Shown: positions 7,013-16,375, counted from the stretch's first letter. The stretch: DNA of 64,000 bases from Anaerolineaceae bacterium UBA5211 (GCA_002412595.1 DHVJ01000030.1:1-64000), one strand, 5' to 3'. The notes: generated by a model from the letters alone, not told the origin. Translations and numbers: made by a program.

Positions 7013-8329
7013 TTACAAACTGAAATCACCCAAGCGGATCAAATCCAACCCGGCTTGGGAAACTTCCATTTTATCCCACAAGTTGCGTCCGTCCACCAAA
7101 ATGGGTGTTTTCAGGACCGCTTTCAAACGCGCGAAATCCAACTGGCGGTACTGCGAATGCGCCGTGATCAGCACAACCGCGTCGCAGTCCTTGGCCATTT
7201 CGTATAAGTCGCCGGCAAATTCCGCCACGTAGGGGTCATGTACCACAGCCTGTCCGCCTTCGGCTTCCAGCGCCTTGATGAAATACTGGCTGGGGGCGTC
7301 GCGCGTATCATCGGAATCCTCCAGATAGGCGTAACCCAGCACCAGCACGCGTTTGCCGTTCAGGTCCTTGATGCGTCCCCTCAACAGGTCCAGCATGTGG
7401 CTGGGCATGAAGGAATTGATGTCGCGCGCCGCCGGTATCAGGCGCACGCGCACGTCCAGCCCTTTGACGCTGCTGGCCAACAGCCAGGGGTCCTTGGGGA
7501 TGCAGTGCCCGCCCACGCCCGCGCCGGGCAGCAGCATTTCGCGCCCGGGCGACTTGCGCACCAGTTCGCGCACGCGCCACACATCCGCCCCCAGCGCTTC
7601 GCAGATCATGGCGGTCTCGTTGGCGAAGGCAATCTGCACATCACGGTAGGTATTCTCTACCGTCTTGACCAGCTCGGCTGTGATCCAGTTGGCGGTGTCC
7701 AAGTCAGCCTGCACGATATTGCCGTACAGCGCACGCATGGCCGCCGCAGTTTCGGGCGAATCGCCGCCCACCACGCGGCTCATACTATTGAGGTTCTTGA
7801 GCAGCTTGCCGGGCATGACCCGTTCGGGGCAATTGCCCAGGTAAAAGCCCTGGCCAACCTTGCGCCCGCTACTCTCTTCCAAAATGGGCAGCACCACATT
7901 CTGCATGGTGCCCGGCATGATGGTGGATTCGACCACCACCAGCGCGCCGTTCTTCAACACCGCCGAGAGCGACTTCAAAGCCGCCCGCAGCGCTTCATAT
8001 TCAGGAATGTGCGCGTGGTTGACGGGCGTTTCCACGTCCAGCAATACCACGTCGCAATCTTTCAGTTCATCATAATTGGTGGTGGCATGCAGTTTTCCGC
8101 TGTTCACCACGCCCGCGATCAGCTCGGCCAATCCGGGTTCATCGCCTTCGATGGGTGAAATGCCCTGGTTGATCAGCTCCACGCGCTCGGCTTTCACGTC
8201 CACGCCGGTCACATTGAAGCCGCGCTGGGCGAACAACGCCGCCACCGGCAGGCCCACATAACCCAGACCAATCACCGCCAGCTTGGCGCTGTGGTCTTCA
8301 ATTCTTTTTTGCAGCTCACTGACAGGCAT
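7013..8329 (-). CDS. wbpA: UDP-GlcNAc/ManNAc 6-dehydrogenase (WbpA/WecC-like)
   Basis: A 438-residue UDP-glucose/GDP-mannose dehydrogenase-family protein. It has the N-terminal Rossmann motif GLGYVG (21-26), a central helical domain and the catalytic thiol in GGHCIPKDP (Cys276), which oxidises C6 to the carboxylate in two NAD+ steps. The C-terminal UDP-binding domain includes LGYAYLEDSDDTRDAPS. It is linked to homologues of WbpB, WbpE, WbpD and WbpI, so the WbpA role (UDP-GlcNAc to UDP-GlcNAcA, the first step to UDP-ManNAc3NAcA) fits better than WecC. The choice rests on neighbours, not on specificity residues. Confidence 0.9.
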   Translation of the reverse strand: MPVSELQKRIEDHSAKLAVIGLGYVGLPVAALFAQRGFNVTGVDVKAERVELINQGISPIEGDEPGLAELIAGVVNSGKLHATTNYDELKDCDVVLLDVETPVNHAHIPEYEALRAALKSLSAVLKNGALVVVESTIMPGTMQNVVLPILEESSGRKVGQGFYLGNCPERVMPGKLLKNLNSMSRVVGGDSPETAAAMRALYGNIVQADLDTANWITAELVKTVENTYRDVQIAFANETAMICEALGADVWRVRELVRKSPGREMLLPGAGVGGHCIPKDPWLLASSVKGLDVRVRLIPAARDINSFMPSHMLDLLRGRIKDLNGKRVLVLGYAYLEDSDDTRDAPSQYFIKALEAEGGQAVVHDPYVAEFAGDLYEMAKDCDAVVLITAHSQYRQLDFARLKAVLKTPILVDGRNLWDKMEVSQAGLDLIRLGDFSL

Positions 8330-8330
8330 A

Positions 8331-9326
8331 TTAAACCTCGATTACCTGATGCTTGACGCCCGATTCCACCAGCGCCAGCGACAGGCGCAGCGCTTTCAGG
8401 CCGTCTTCGCCGGTCACCGGCACCGCAGTGCCATTCTCGACAGCGTCCAGAAAGGCTTGAATTTCAGCCTTGAGCGGTTCCTGGCGTTTCATGGCATAAC
8501 GGATCATCTTGCCCTCGCTCACACCGCGGATGCTCTTAATACCCGCCCACAATTCACCGGTGGCCTGCGAATTCTCGTAGAAATACAGGTCCTGCAGCAG
8601 GTCATCCACACGGAACATGCCTTTTTCGCCCAGCACCAGCGTCTCACGCAGTTTGGTGGGCGTCAGCCAGTTGATCTCCAGCGCGGCGGTGATGCCGTGC
8701 GGGAAGCGCAGCAGGCCGAAAAGCATATCTTCGTGGTCAGTGTGAATGCGCTGCTCAGTTTCGGCAAACACGCGGATGGGATCCATGCCGGTCAGGAAGC
8801 GCATGATGTCCACGTCGTGCGGGGCCAAATCGACCACCACGCCCACATCGCGGATGCGCGCTGGGAAGGGTCCTGCCCGCCGGCAAAAGATTTGGAAAAT
8901 CTTACCCAGTTCACCCGCGTCCAGGCGGGCTTTCAGTTCCTGCATGGCCGGGTTGAAGCGGATGATGTGGCCCACCATCAACTGGCGGTCCACTTCCTGC
9001 GCCAGCGCAATCAGGCGCTGGCCTTCTTCCACGGTCGCGGCGATCGGTTTTTCCACCAACACGTTCACGCCCGCACGCAGGGCAAAAGAAGCCACCTGTT
9101 CATGTTCGGAGGTCGGCACGGTAATGGATACCGCTTCCGGCTTTTCCTTTTCAATCAGTTCACGGTAATCGGTGTAAGTGGGCACCGGAAAGCGCGTTTT
9201 TAGCGATTCCAGGCGCTCGGCACTGACATCCGAAATACCCACCAGCTGCACACCCTCCAGCTCGGAGTAAACCCGCAAGTGGTTGAAACCCATCGACCCG
9301 ACGCCAATAACTGCAACGCGCATCAT
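8331..9326 (-). CDS. wbpB: Gfo/Idh/MocA oxidoreductase (WbpB/WlbA-like)
   Basis: A 331-residue NAD(P)-dependent sugar oxidoreductase. It has the Rossmann motif VAVIGVGSMG at the N-terminus and the conserved EKP motif (NVLVEKPIAAT) with the catalytic-type lysine, followed by the two-layer Gfo/Idh C-terminal domain. One base separates its stop from the start of the dehydrogenase gene. In the Wbp/Wlb pathway this enzyme oxidises C3 of UDP-GlcNAcA to the 3-keto sugar, which the next enzyme (aminotransferase, immediately upstream here) uses. Two consecutive ATGs leave the exact start uncertain by one codon. Confidence 0.87.
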   Translation of the reverse strand: MMRVAVIGVGSMGFNHLRVYSELEGVQLVGISDVSAERLESLKTRFPVPTYTDYRELIEKEKPEAVSITVPTSEHEQVASFALRAGVNVLVEKPIAATVEEGQRLIALAQEVDRQLMVGHIIRFNPAMQELKARLDAGELGKIFQIFCRRAGPFPARIRDVGVVVDLAPHDVDIMRFLTGMDPIRVFAETEQRIHTDHEDMLFGLLRFPHGITAALEINWLTPTKLRETLVLGEKGMFRVDDLLQDLYFYENSQATGELWAGIKSIRGVSEGKMIRYAMKRQEPLKAEIQAFLDAVENGTAVPVTGEDGLKALRLSLALVESGVKHQVIEV

Positions 9327-9329
9327 CGC

Positions 9330-10403
9330 CTACGCCATGAATTCGTTGATCTTGGCGGCCACAAACGCTAAATCGGCCTGACTGAGGGAAGGATGCACCG
9401 GGATGGAAAGCACTTCCTCGGCTGCTTTTTCGGCCACCGGGAAACTTTGTTTGCCGAACATTTCTTCATAAAAACCCTGCTGGTTGATTGGCAGCGGGTA
9501 ATAGATCTCAGAGCCAATTTCTTTTTCCGTTAAATATTCCCGCAGTGCGTCGCGTTTGCCATTGGGCACACGGATGGTGTACTGGTGATAGATGTGTTCG
9601 CAATTATCCGGCACAAAGGGTGTGGTCACACCCTTCAGGTTTGCATCGTAAAAAGCCGCATTCTCGCGCCGCTTGGCGTTGAAGCCGGCCAGCTTGCCCA
9701 ACTGGGCCAGGCCGATAGCCGCGTGCACATCCGTCATGCGCAGGTTGTAACCCAATTCGTCATGATAGTAGCGCCGGCGCATGCCGTGGTTGCGCAGCAC
9801 ACGCGCTTCTTCCGCTACCGTGTCGTCGTCGGTGGTGAGCATGCCGCCCTCGGCGCTGGTCATGTTCTTGGTCGGGTATAAACTGAACGCGCCCGTGCCA
9901 AAGGAACCGGCGCATTTGCCGTTGATCTTGGAAGTATGGGCCTGGGCCGCATCTTCGATTACCAGCAGGTTATGCTTCCTGGCAATGTCCATAATAGCGT
10001 CCATGTCCGCGCAAAGGCCGTACAAATGCACGGGCAGGATGGCTTTGGTTTTGGGAGTGATAGCTGCCTCAATCTGGCTGGCGTCGATATTGAAGGTGCG
10101 CGGGTCGATATCCACAAAGACCGGTTTGGCGCCAACGTACAACACCGAATTGGCCGATGCGATAAAAGTAAAGGGCGAAGTGATGACTTCGTCACCTTCG
10201 CCGATACCGTTGGATAAAAATGCCAGATAAAGCGCGGTGGTGCCGGACGTGGTGGCGATGGCGTGTTTCACGCCGCATGCTTCGGCAAAGGCTTTCTCGA
10301 AGGCCGCAACGCGCGGGCCTTGCGCCAGAATGCCGGAGTCCAAAACTTCCAAAACTGCTTTCTTTTCTTCTTCACCAATTACAGGTTTCGCGATTGATAT
10401 CAT
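9330..10403 (-). CDS. wbpE: DegT/DnrJ/EryC1 sugar aminotransferase (WbpE/WlbC-like)
   Basis: A PLP-dependent sugar aminotransferase of about 357 residues. The PLP lysine is in SLYPTKNMTSAEGG (about residue 179) and the cofactor-binding region is VIEDAAQAHTS. A longer frame begins at 10418, but the ATG at 10401-10403 overlaps the TGA of the acetyltransferase gene (ATGA), follows GGAAG, and lands at the conserved N-terminus MISIAKPV, so it is preferred. In the pathway it transfers an amino group from glutamate to the 3-keto-UDP-GlcNAcA made by the neighbouring oxidoreductase. The translational coupling fits a stepwise pathway. Confidence 0.88.
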   Translation of the reverse strand: MISIAKPVIGEEEKKAVLEVLDSGILAQGPRVAAFEKAFAEACGVKHAIATTSGTTALYLAFLSNGIGEGDEVITSPFTFIASANSVLYVGAKPVFVDIDPRTFNIDASQIEAAITPKTKAILPVHLYGLCADMDAIMDIARKHNLLVIEDAAQAHTSKINGKCAGSFGTGAFSLYPTKNMTSAEGGMLTTDDDTVAEEARVLRNHGMRRRYYHDELGYNLRMTDVHAAIGLAQLGKLAGFNAKRRENAAFYDANLKGVTTPFVPDNCEHIYHQYTIRVPNGKRDALREYLTEKEIGSEIYYPLPINQQGFYEEMFGKQSFPVAEKAAEEVLSIPVHPSLSQADLAFVAAKINEFMA

Positions 10404-11005
10404 TTTGCTTCCATCCATATCTTTTCATCGATTTCAATTTTCTGAGCGCATCTAGGACACTGCGCCACAACCACACCGGCCTTTGTTTCCAGTTTTTCCA
10501 GCTTCTCGCCGCAGGGGCAGACAAAGCCGCGTAATCGCGCCGGGTTTCCAAAAACCAGGCCGTAATCCGGAACATCGCGCGTTACCACGCTGCCGGAGCC
10601 GACCATGGCCCAATTGCCCAAAGTAATACCGCAGCGGATGGTCGAATTTGCGCCAATGGCCGCGCCGCTCTTCACCAGCGTCTTGGATAATTCCCAATCA
10701 TCCGCTGATTTGGGCGTGCCGTCCACGTTGATGGCGCGCGGGCGCATGTCGTTGGTGAAGCAGGCATGCGGACCCACAAAAACCCCATCTTCAATGGTCA
10801 CACCATGATAAACCGAAACGTAATTCTGGATCTTGACGTTATCCCCAATCTGCACGCCTTCATCCACAAAAACGCCTTTGCCCAGGATGCAATTCTCTCC
10901 GATCTTTACACCCGGGCGTATCTGGCCCTGATGCCAGACTTTGGTTCCCTCGCCAATCTGCGCGGAATCAGCTACATCCGCGGTCGCATGAATATAAGGA
11001 GCCAT
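10400..11005 (-). CDS. wbpD: UDP-sugar N-acetyltransferase with C-terminal zinc ribbon (WbpD/WlbB-like)
   Basis: A 201-residue left-handed beta-helix acetyltransferase with hexapeptide repeats from about residue 15 to 150 and the conserved FTNDMRPRA near the active site. It would acetylate the 3-amino group of UDP-GlcNAc3NA. The C-terminus carries an extra module with CPCGEK and, about 20 residues later, CPRC, which looks like a small zinc ribbon (residues about 163-190). The strong AGGAGG 6-8 bases before the ATG fixes the start. The four-base overlap with the aminotransferase indicates translational coupling. The acetyltransferase call is secure; the exact substrate is inferred from the operon. 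Confidence 0.88.
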   Translation of the reverse strand: MAPYIHATADVADSAQIGEGTKVWHQGQIRPGVKIGENCILGKGVFVDEGVQIGDNVKIQNYVSVYHGVTIEDGVFVGPHACFTNDMRPRAINVDGTPKSADDWELSKTLVKSGAAIGANSTIRCGITLGNWAMVGSGSVVTRDVPDYGLVFGNPARLRGFVCPCGEKLEKLETKAGVVVAQCPRCAQKIEIDEKIWMEAK

Positions 11006-11019
11006 TGACCACCTCCTGG

Positions 11020-12075
11020 TCAGTTCTGCATTAAGATATTGATGATTTTATCAGCAGCGTGCCCATCGCCATAGATTTGAGGGCGGTCAATATTGGGATG
11101 AAAGTCATCAAATTGAGCCTTGATGGCGCTGCTATTGGCGCCGGTCAGGCAGTTCCAGCCGGCTGTCACAGTTTCCACCCATTCGGTTTCTTCACGCAGG
11201 GTGATGCAGCGCACACCCAGCAGATAAGCTTCTTTCTGAATGCCGCCGGAATCGGTCAGGATGCAGTCGGCGTTGGCTTCCAACATCAGCATGTCCAGGT
11301 AACCCACCGGTTCAATCACACGCAGGTTAGCCGGACCTTCCAAACCAAACTCCGCCATCATCTTCTGCGTACGCGGATGCATGGGAAAGACCAATTCCAT
11401 ATCGATCTGCGCCAGGCCGGACATGATCTGGCTCAATTTTTCGCGGTCATCCACGTTGCCGCTGCGGTGCACGGTCACCAGCGCGTATTGGCCGGTTTTC
11501 AGATCTAACGTATTTAAAATGGAAGATTTCTCTTTGGCAATCTCGGTGAACATGAACAGCGCATCCGCCATCACGTCGCCCACCTGATGCGCGCCCTCAA
11601 GGATACCTTCCTTTTTTAGATTATCCATGGCCTGGTTTGTGGGGCAGAATAACAGGTCGGATAAATGGTCGCTGATCACACGGTTGATCTCTTCTGGCAT
11701 GGAACGGTTGTAGGAACGCAGCCCGGCTTCGACATGCGCAATGGGAATTTCCCTTTTAGCTGCCGCCAGCGCGCCGGCCAGGGTGGAATTGGTATCACCA
11801 TATACAATCACCCAATCCGGCTGCACTTCTTCCAGGTAACGGTCAATACCCAGCAGCATACCGCTGGTTTGTTCGGCGTGGCTTCCGCCGCCAAGTCCTA
11901 AGTTGATGCTCGGTTTTGGTAAGTTCAGTTCGACAAAAAACAACTGGGACATGTTTTCGCTGTAATGCTGCCCAGTGTGTAAGAAATATTCCTGGCCGCG
12001 GTTTCCCCAAGCCCTGGAGACCATCGCTGCCTTGACGAATTGAGGTCTCGCCCCAACCACATGTAAGGTTTTCAT
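11020..12075 (-). CDS. wbpI: Non-hydrolysing UDP-sugar 2-epimerase (WbpI/WecB-like)
   Basis: A GT-B-fold UDP-GlcNAc 2-epimerase-family enzyme of about 351 residues. It shows the N-terminal VVGARPQFVKAA, HVEAGLRS, the MPEE(I/V)NR motif and the C-terminal LTDSGGIQKEA and REETEW motifs. A frame extension to 12096 adds seven residues; starting at 12075 (MKTLHVVGARPQF) matches the family, though neither start has a strong ribosome binding site. It is the first gene of the leftward operon. With the other four Wbp homologues it would convert UDP-GlcNAc3NAcA to UDP-ManNAc3NAcA, a building block of O-antigens in Proteobacteria and of archaeal glycans. Simple WecB activity on UDP-GlcNAc is the alternative. 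Confidence 0.88.
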   Translation of the reverse strand: MKTLHVVGARPQFVKAAMVSRAWGNRGQEYFLHTGQHYSENMSQLFFVELNLPKPSINLGLGGGSHAEQTSGMLLGIDRYLEEVQPDWVIVYGDTNSTLAGALAAAKREIPIAHVEAGLRSYNRSMPEEINRVISDHLSDLLFCPTNQAMDNLKKEGILEGAHQVGDVMADALFMFTEIAKEKSSILNTLDLKTGQYALVTVHRSGNVDDREKLSQIMSGLAQIDMELVFPMHPRTQKMMAEFGLEGPANLRVIEPVGYLDMLMLEANADCILTDSGGIQKEAYLLGVRCITLREETEWVETVTAGWNCLTGANSSAIKAQFDDFHPNIDRPQIYGDGHAADKIINILMQN

Positions 12076-12172
12076 AAATCTCGGAAATTCTATCATAAAT
12101 CATCCATGCAACACTTGGACATAAATTCTACGAGGTGTACACTTATACAATACCTTAAATAATTCTTGCTGA

Positions 12173-12189
12173 TAAAATAGTAGATAATG
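12173..12189 (+). promoter_or_regulatory. Possible -10 element and leaderless start
   Basis: A TAAAAT (12173-12178) ends 8 nt before the ATG of the regulator gene and no Shine-Dalgarno sequence is present, so the mRNA may be leaderless. No good -35 is seen at 16-18 bp, which keeps this uncertain. Confidence 0.3.
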
Positions 12190-15100
12190 ATCGAGAATTT
12201 CCAGATAGCGCAGACTAAGTTAATCACTCCACAGCGGCGGAAAGAACTTCTGTCGCGCCCGCGCCTCTTGGAAATGATGAGCGACTTGCTGGATTTCCGG
12301 CTGATCATTGTGGCCGCTCCAGCCGGATACGGCAAGACTTCCTTATTAATTGATTTCGCCTCGCAATTCGATTGGCCGGTTTGCTGGTATTCCCTTGATC
12401 CGCTCGATCAAGATTTCGAACGTTTTCTGACATATTTCATCCATTCCATCAAACAGAAATTCCCTGAATTTGGCGATGCTTCGCTGCGTGTTTTGGAAAG
12501 TTCGCCGGTGGACCAAATCAACCAGGATTTTCTGATATCCATCCTCACCAACGACATCTACGACCACATCACCGAACACTTCGTCGTCGTATTGGACGAT
12601 TACCACCTGTTGAAGTCCAACCCGGAAATTGATCAATTCCTGAGCAATTTCATTCAGCGGGCAGACGATAACTGCCACATCGTTATCACCTCGCGCAAGC
12701 TGCTCACCTTCCCGGACCTGCCTTTAATGGTGGCGCGCTCGCAGGTCGGCGGTCTATCCGTTGAAGAACTGGCTTTCCTGCCTGAAGAAATCGAAGAGCT
12801 GTTTGACAAGATTTTCAACAAGCCCATCGACAGCCAGGAAGCGTTAGCGCTAGCCACGCGCACAGAGGGTTGGATCACCGGTCTGCTACTGACCTCACAG
12901 ATGCTGAAGGGCGGCATGGGCGACCAGATCAAGGTTTCACGCGCCTCCGGCATTGGCTTATACGAATATCTGGCCCAACAAGTATTGGACCAGCAGCCCA
13001 AAGATATCCGCGAATTCATGCTGAATTCATCCATATTAGAAGAATTCAACGCGGAAATGTGCAAAGAAGTCATCGGAAAGGCACTGCACACCCGGCAAAA
13101 TTGGGGCGATCTGCTATACCATGTCATCCAGCACAACCTGTTCGTGCTGCCGGTGGACGATGAATACAGCTGGGTGCGCTACCATCACCTCTTCCGTGAT
13201 TTCCTGCAAAGCACCATCCAAAAAGAACGCCCGCAGGACGCTTGCGCTATAAAGGAAAGGCTGGCTGAGTATTTCCTGGACAAAAAAGACTGGGAACGCG
13301 TTTTCGAGATCTATTCCGAGTTGTCCAATTCCAAAGCGATCGCCAAGCTGATTGAAAAGGCCGGTTCCACCTTCATTGCACGCGGCAAACTCAACAAATT
13401 GGCCGAATGGCTGGATGCCCTGCCGGACGACGTCATCATGAACAACCCTACCATCCTGTCCATGAAGGCCAGCGTAGCTACCAGCCAGAGCGGCATTCAG
13501 GAAGGCAAAGATTTGCTGGACAAAGCCATGCTGCTGCTGCGTCAGGAACACGAAGAAGAGAGCCTGGCCGACACGCTTATCCGCCGCTCGGCCGTGCTGC
13601 GCATGTTGGGCAATTATGAAGAAGCCATGCAGGATGCCGATGAAGCACTTGGCATCACCCGCGCCAATCCGGCTTTGTCGCATCTGCTCTCGGAAGCGCT
13701 GCGTGCAAAAGGCGTGAACCTGCTGCAAACCGGAAAATTATCCGATGCCCTGGAATATTATAAAAAGGCCATGCAGGTCTGCCAGCAGAATAACATGGAA
13801 GAAGACGTCGCCCGTATCCAGGTCGAATTGGGCGTGATCTATGAAAAAATGGGGAAATATGCATCAGCCGAAAGTGCATATGAGAAATCGTTGACCTATT
13901 GGCAGTCAATCAGCGATTCCATCTGGCAGCCCGCAATCCTGAATAACCTGGGGGTGGTGCAGCATTTATCCGGCGATTTTGCCAACTCATTCCGCAATTT
14001 TGAAAAAGCATTGCGCTACGCGCACGCCGCCGGCGACCGGCGCGTGGAGGGCTATTCCCTGGCCAGCATTGGCGACCTATACAAGGACCTGGATGCCAAT
14101 ACGGAAGCATTGGAAGCATACCAGCAATCCATGGAAAAAGCGCGACTGGTAGAGGATCAATACCTGATCTTCTATTTAAAAATGGCCCGCGCTCGCATGA
14201 ACCTGATTGAGCGCCAATTTAAAAAAGCCGAAATGCAGATCCGTTCTGCCCAATCGGTAGCCAAGCAGAGCGGGTCATCCTACGAGATCAACAAATATCG
14301 CCTGGAGCAGGCTGCGCTGGACTTCACTTACAAGGATTACGAGAAGGCACAGGAACAATTGCTGATCACCAATTCTTATTTCAAGAATGAAGGCTTTGTG
14401 GAAGACGGTGTGCGCTCTGAAATCCTGCTCTTCCTTTGCCTGATCAAAACCGGGGATTATCCACAAGCTGAAAATATCATCAAATATTTTCTCAACCATA
14501 TCGGCGACCCCGATCGCAATATTCCCAGTCTTTCAATCTTGAATGAACTCAAGCAGGAATTAAATTCCTTCAGCAGTATCAAAGAATTCAAGGTTTATTT
14601 CTCAGACATGTTCGCTTATTTGGATGATTACCAAACCCTCACCCAGAAGAACCGGCGCAAGATTCGCAAAGAAGCTTCTGTTGTTCCTTTCGCGCCAGCC
14701 AGGTTCGAAATCAAAGCCTTTGGAAAAGCCGAAGTCAGCATCGGCAACCAGACACTGGCCATTTCAGATTGGAAAACACAAACCTCGCGCGACCTGTTCT
14801 TTATGTTCCTGGCCCATCCGGAAGGATTGACTAAAGAAGAGGTAGGCCTGATATTTTGGCCGGATTCCTCATCCTCAGAATTGAAACTGCGCTTTAAGAA
14901 TGCCATCTATCGCATGCGCCATGCCATTGGATCTGAAGCAGTTCTATTCCAGGATAATATCTATCAATTCAACCGCGCTATCGATTATGAGTATGATGTG
15001 CAGAGCTTCATCTCCGCGGTCACCCGTGCGAAAGAAGAAAGGAACAAAGCCAAAAAGAAAGCTGAATTGATTAACGCCACCAATTTTTACAACGGTCCTT

Positions 15101-15432
15101 ATCTGCCTGAAATCAACGAGATTTGGGTCATGGCTGACCGGCAAAAATATTTAGAGATGTACTTGAAAGCCGTAAATGAGTTAACCAGCCTCTGCATCGA
15201 AAATAAAGAATATGAAGAAGGAATAAGCTACTGCCAGCAAGCGCTTAAAGAAGACATCTGCAACGAAGAGCTGCATCGCAAAATGATGGAAGTATATTCC
15301 GCGCTGGGCAATAAAGCCGCGCTCTCGAAGCAATATGAAATCTGCTGCAAAGTTCTAAAATCCGAACTCAGCACTAAACCGTCCCCGCAAACCACTGATC
15401 TATATCAGAAATTAATTGCGGCTAACTCGTAA
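12187..15432 (+). CDS. MalT-type ATPase transcriptional regulator with BTAD domain
   Basis: This 1081-residue regulator has an N-terminal STAND/MalT-like ATPase: Walker A APAGYGKTS (44-52) and Walker B HFVVVLDDYHLL (about 133-144). Long TPR-type helical repeats follow from about 400 to 800. The C-terminus, from about 838, has an OmpR-like winged helix (FEIKAFGKAEVS..., SRDLFFMFLAHP) and a bacterial transcriptional activator domain (BTAD, about 945-1080). It therefore binds DNA through the C-terminal SARP-like part rather than the LuxR helix-turn-helix of MalT. It is divergent from the sugar-nucleotide operon by about 110 bp and may regulate it or another target. The inducer is unknown. Proteins of this build are common in Chloroflexota (general knowledge). 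Confidence 0.85.
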   Translation: MIENFQIAQTKLITPQRRKELLSRPRLLEMMSDLLDFRLIIVAAPAGYGKTSLLIDFASQFDWPVCWYSLDPLDQDFERFLTYFIHSIKQKFPEFGDASLRVLESSPVDQINQDFLISILTNDIYDHITEHFVVVLDDYHLLKSNPEIDQFLSNFIQRADDNCHIVITSRKLLTFPDLPLMVARSQVGGLSVEELAFLPEEIEELFDKIFNKPIDSQEALALATRTEGWITGLLLTSQMLKGGMGDQIKVSRASGIGLYEYLAQQVLDQQPKDIREFMLNSSILEEFNAEMCKEVIGKALHTRQNWGDLLYHVIQHNLFVLPVDDEYSWVRYHHLFRDFLQSTIQKERPQDACAIKERLAEYFLDKKDWERVFEIYSELSNSKAIAKLIEKAGSTFIARGKLNKLAEWLDALPDDVIMNNPTILSMKASVATSQSGIQEGKDLLDKAMLLLRQEHEEESLADTLIRRSAVLRMLGNYEEAMQDADEALGITRANPALSHLLSEALRAKGVNLLQTGKLSDALEYYKKAMQVCQQNNMEEDVARIQVELGVIYEKMGKYASAESAYEKSLTYWQSISDSIWQPAILNNLGVVQHLSGDFANSFRNFEKALRYAHAAGDRRVEGYSLASIGDLYKDLDANTEALEAYQQSMEKARLVEDQYLIFYLKMARARMNLIERQFKKAEMQIRSAQSVAKQSGSSYEINKYRLEQAALDFTYKDYEKAQEQLLITNSYFKNEGFVEDGVRSEILLFLCLIKTGDYPQAENIIKYFLNHIGDPDRNIPSLSILNELKQELNSFSSIKEFKVYFSDMFAYLDDYQTLTQKNRRKIRKEASVVPFAPARFEIKAFGKAEVSIGNQTLAISDWKTQTSRDLFFMFLAHPEGLTKEEVGLIFWPDSSSSELKLRFKNAIYRMRHAIGSEAVLFQDNIYQFNRAIDYEYDVQSFISAVTRAKEERNKAKKKAELINATNFYNGPYLPEINEIWVMADRQKYLEMYLKAVNELTSLCIENKEYEEGISYCQQALKEDICNEELHRKMMEVYSALGNKAALSKQYEICCKVLKSELSTKPSPQTTDLYQKLIAANS

Positions 15433-15451
15433 GCTTTATCACGCAATCGGA

Positions 15452-16375
15452 TTACAAATTTAAAGTTTTTTGATATTCATCCAAATGGATGGCTCTATGC
15501 ATACCGGCGCGTTCATACAGGTGATAAGCGTTCTCGTTGCTGCTTTCCACCGCTAAACCCACTTTCTTATAGCCGCGCTGTTTGAATGCCTGGAAAGAAT
15601 GGCGCAGTAAAGCCGTTCCCAAACCACGCTTGCGGTAAGGCTCCGTTACCGCCAATTGCCTGACCCAACCGATATCTTCGTAGGGGAAACACAGGCATGT
15701 CCCCACAATCTCGTCACCGTTCAATGCCAGGAACCACAAATCGGATTGGTAAAGATCAGCTCGCATCATAAATTCTTTCCATTCATCAAAAGGCTGATCC
15801 GGATGATCCGGTTTGCTAAATGCTTTTTGAATGACAGCATGGATATGGCGGTCATCAATACCGGTTTTCGCGTTGCGCACTTCCACGCCTTCCGGCCAAG
15901 CCGGTTCCGGGATTGAATCGTCCACTTCGATGTGCATATTGAAGATGTAGCGATTAATGTGATATCCCGCATCTTCCAGCACTTTCTTCTGGTAAGCGAC
16001 CGAATCGGATACATGTGTAACTAACGACTTTTTTTGCGGGTCATTCATTTCCCGCATTTGATTGGATGCCCGACCTTCACACAGTACTAACAAACCCAGG
16101 AACAACTCATCATTTTCTGTTCCAGGGTCATCATAGATAGCCAAACGTTTTCCACAGCTCCAGGGTAATACAGCGCCATAGCCTTTTAGAATTCCCTCAT
16201 TATTGAATGCCAACCAGGCATCCTGGTTCAAATCAATCTGCGACCAATCGAATTGCAGGTCTTCCAAACCGGAATCCGGCTGCCCAACATCGCGAATATC
16301 ACAACGAGTCATCAAATCTAAAACAGACTGCTGGTCAGATTCCACTGGTCGTCTAAGAAAATATTTTTCCAACAT
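15452..16375 (-). CDS. GNAT N-acetyltransferase
   Basis: A 307-residue protein with a well-formed GNAT domain in its C-terminal half. The acetyl-CoA loop is VTEPYRKRGLGTALL, followed by ALNGDEIVGTCLCFPYED-type strand partners and the closing AVESSNENAYHLYERAGM. The N-terminal half looks like a degenerate second GNAT copy, as in mycothiol-synthase-like tandem proteins. The acceptor (small molecule, antibiotic or protein) cannot be deduced. It faces the MalT/BTAD gene end to end with 19 bp between them and no obvious terminator. Confidence 0.8.
   Translation of the reverse strand: MLEKYFLRRPVESDQQSVLDLMTRCDIRDVGQPDSGLEDLQFDWSQIDLNQDAWLAFNNEGILKGYGAVLPWSCGKRLAIYDDPGTENDELFLGLLVLCEGRASNQMREMNDPQKKSLVTHVSDSVAYQKKVLEDAGYHINRYIFNMHIEVDDSIPEPAWPEGVEVRNAKTGIDDRHIHAVIQKAFSKPDHPDQPFDEWKEFMMRADLYQSDLWFLALNGDEIVGTCLCFPYEDIGWVRQLAVTEPYRKRGLGTALLRHSFQAFKQRGYKKVGLAVESSNENAYHLYERAGMHRAIHLDEYQKTLNL

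Noticed and set aside
12187..15432. LuxR-type DNA-binding domain at the end of the MalT-like protein
   Set aside because: The C-terminus shows an OmpR-like winged helix plus BTAD instead of the LuxR helix-turn-helix.
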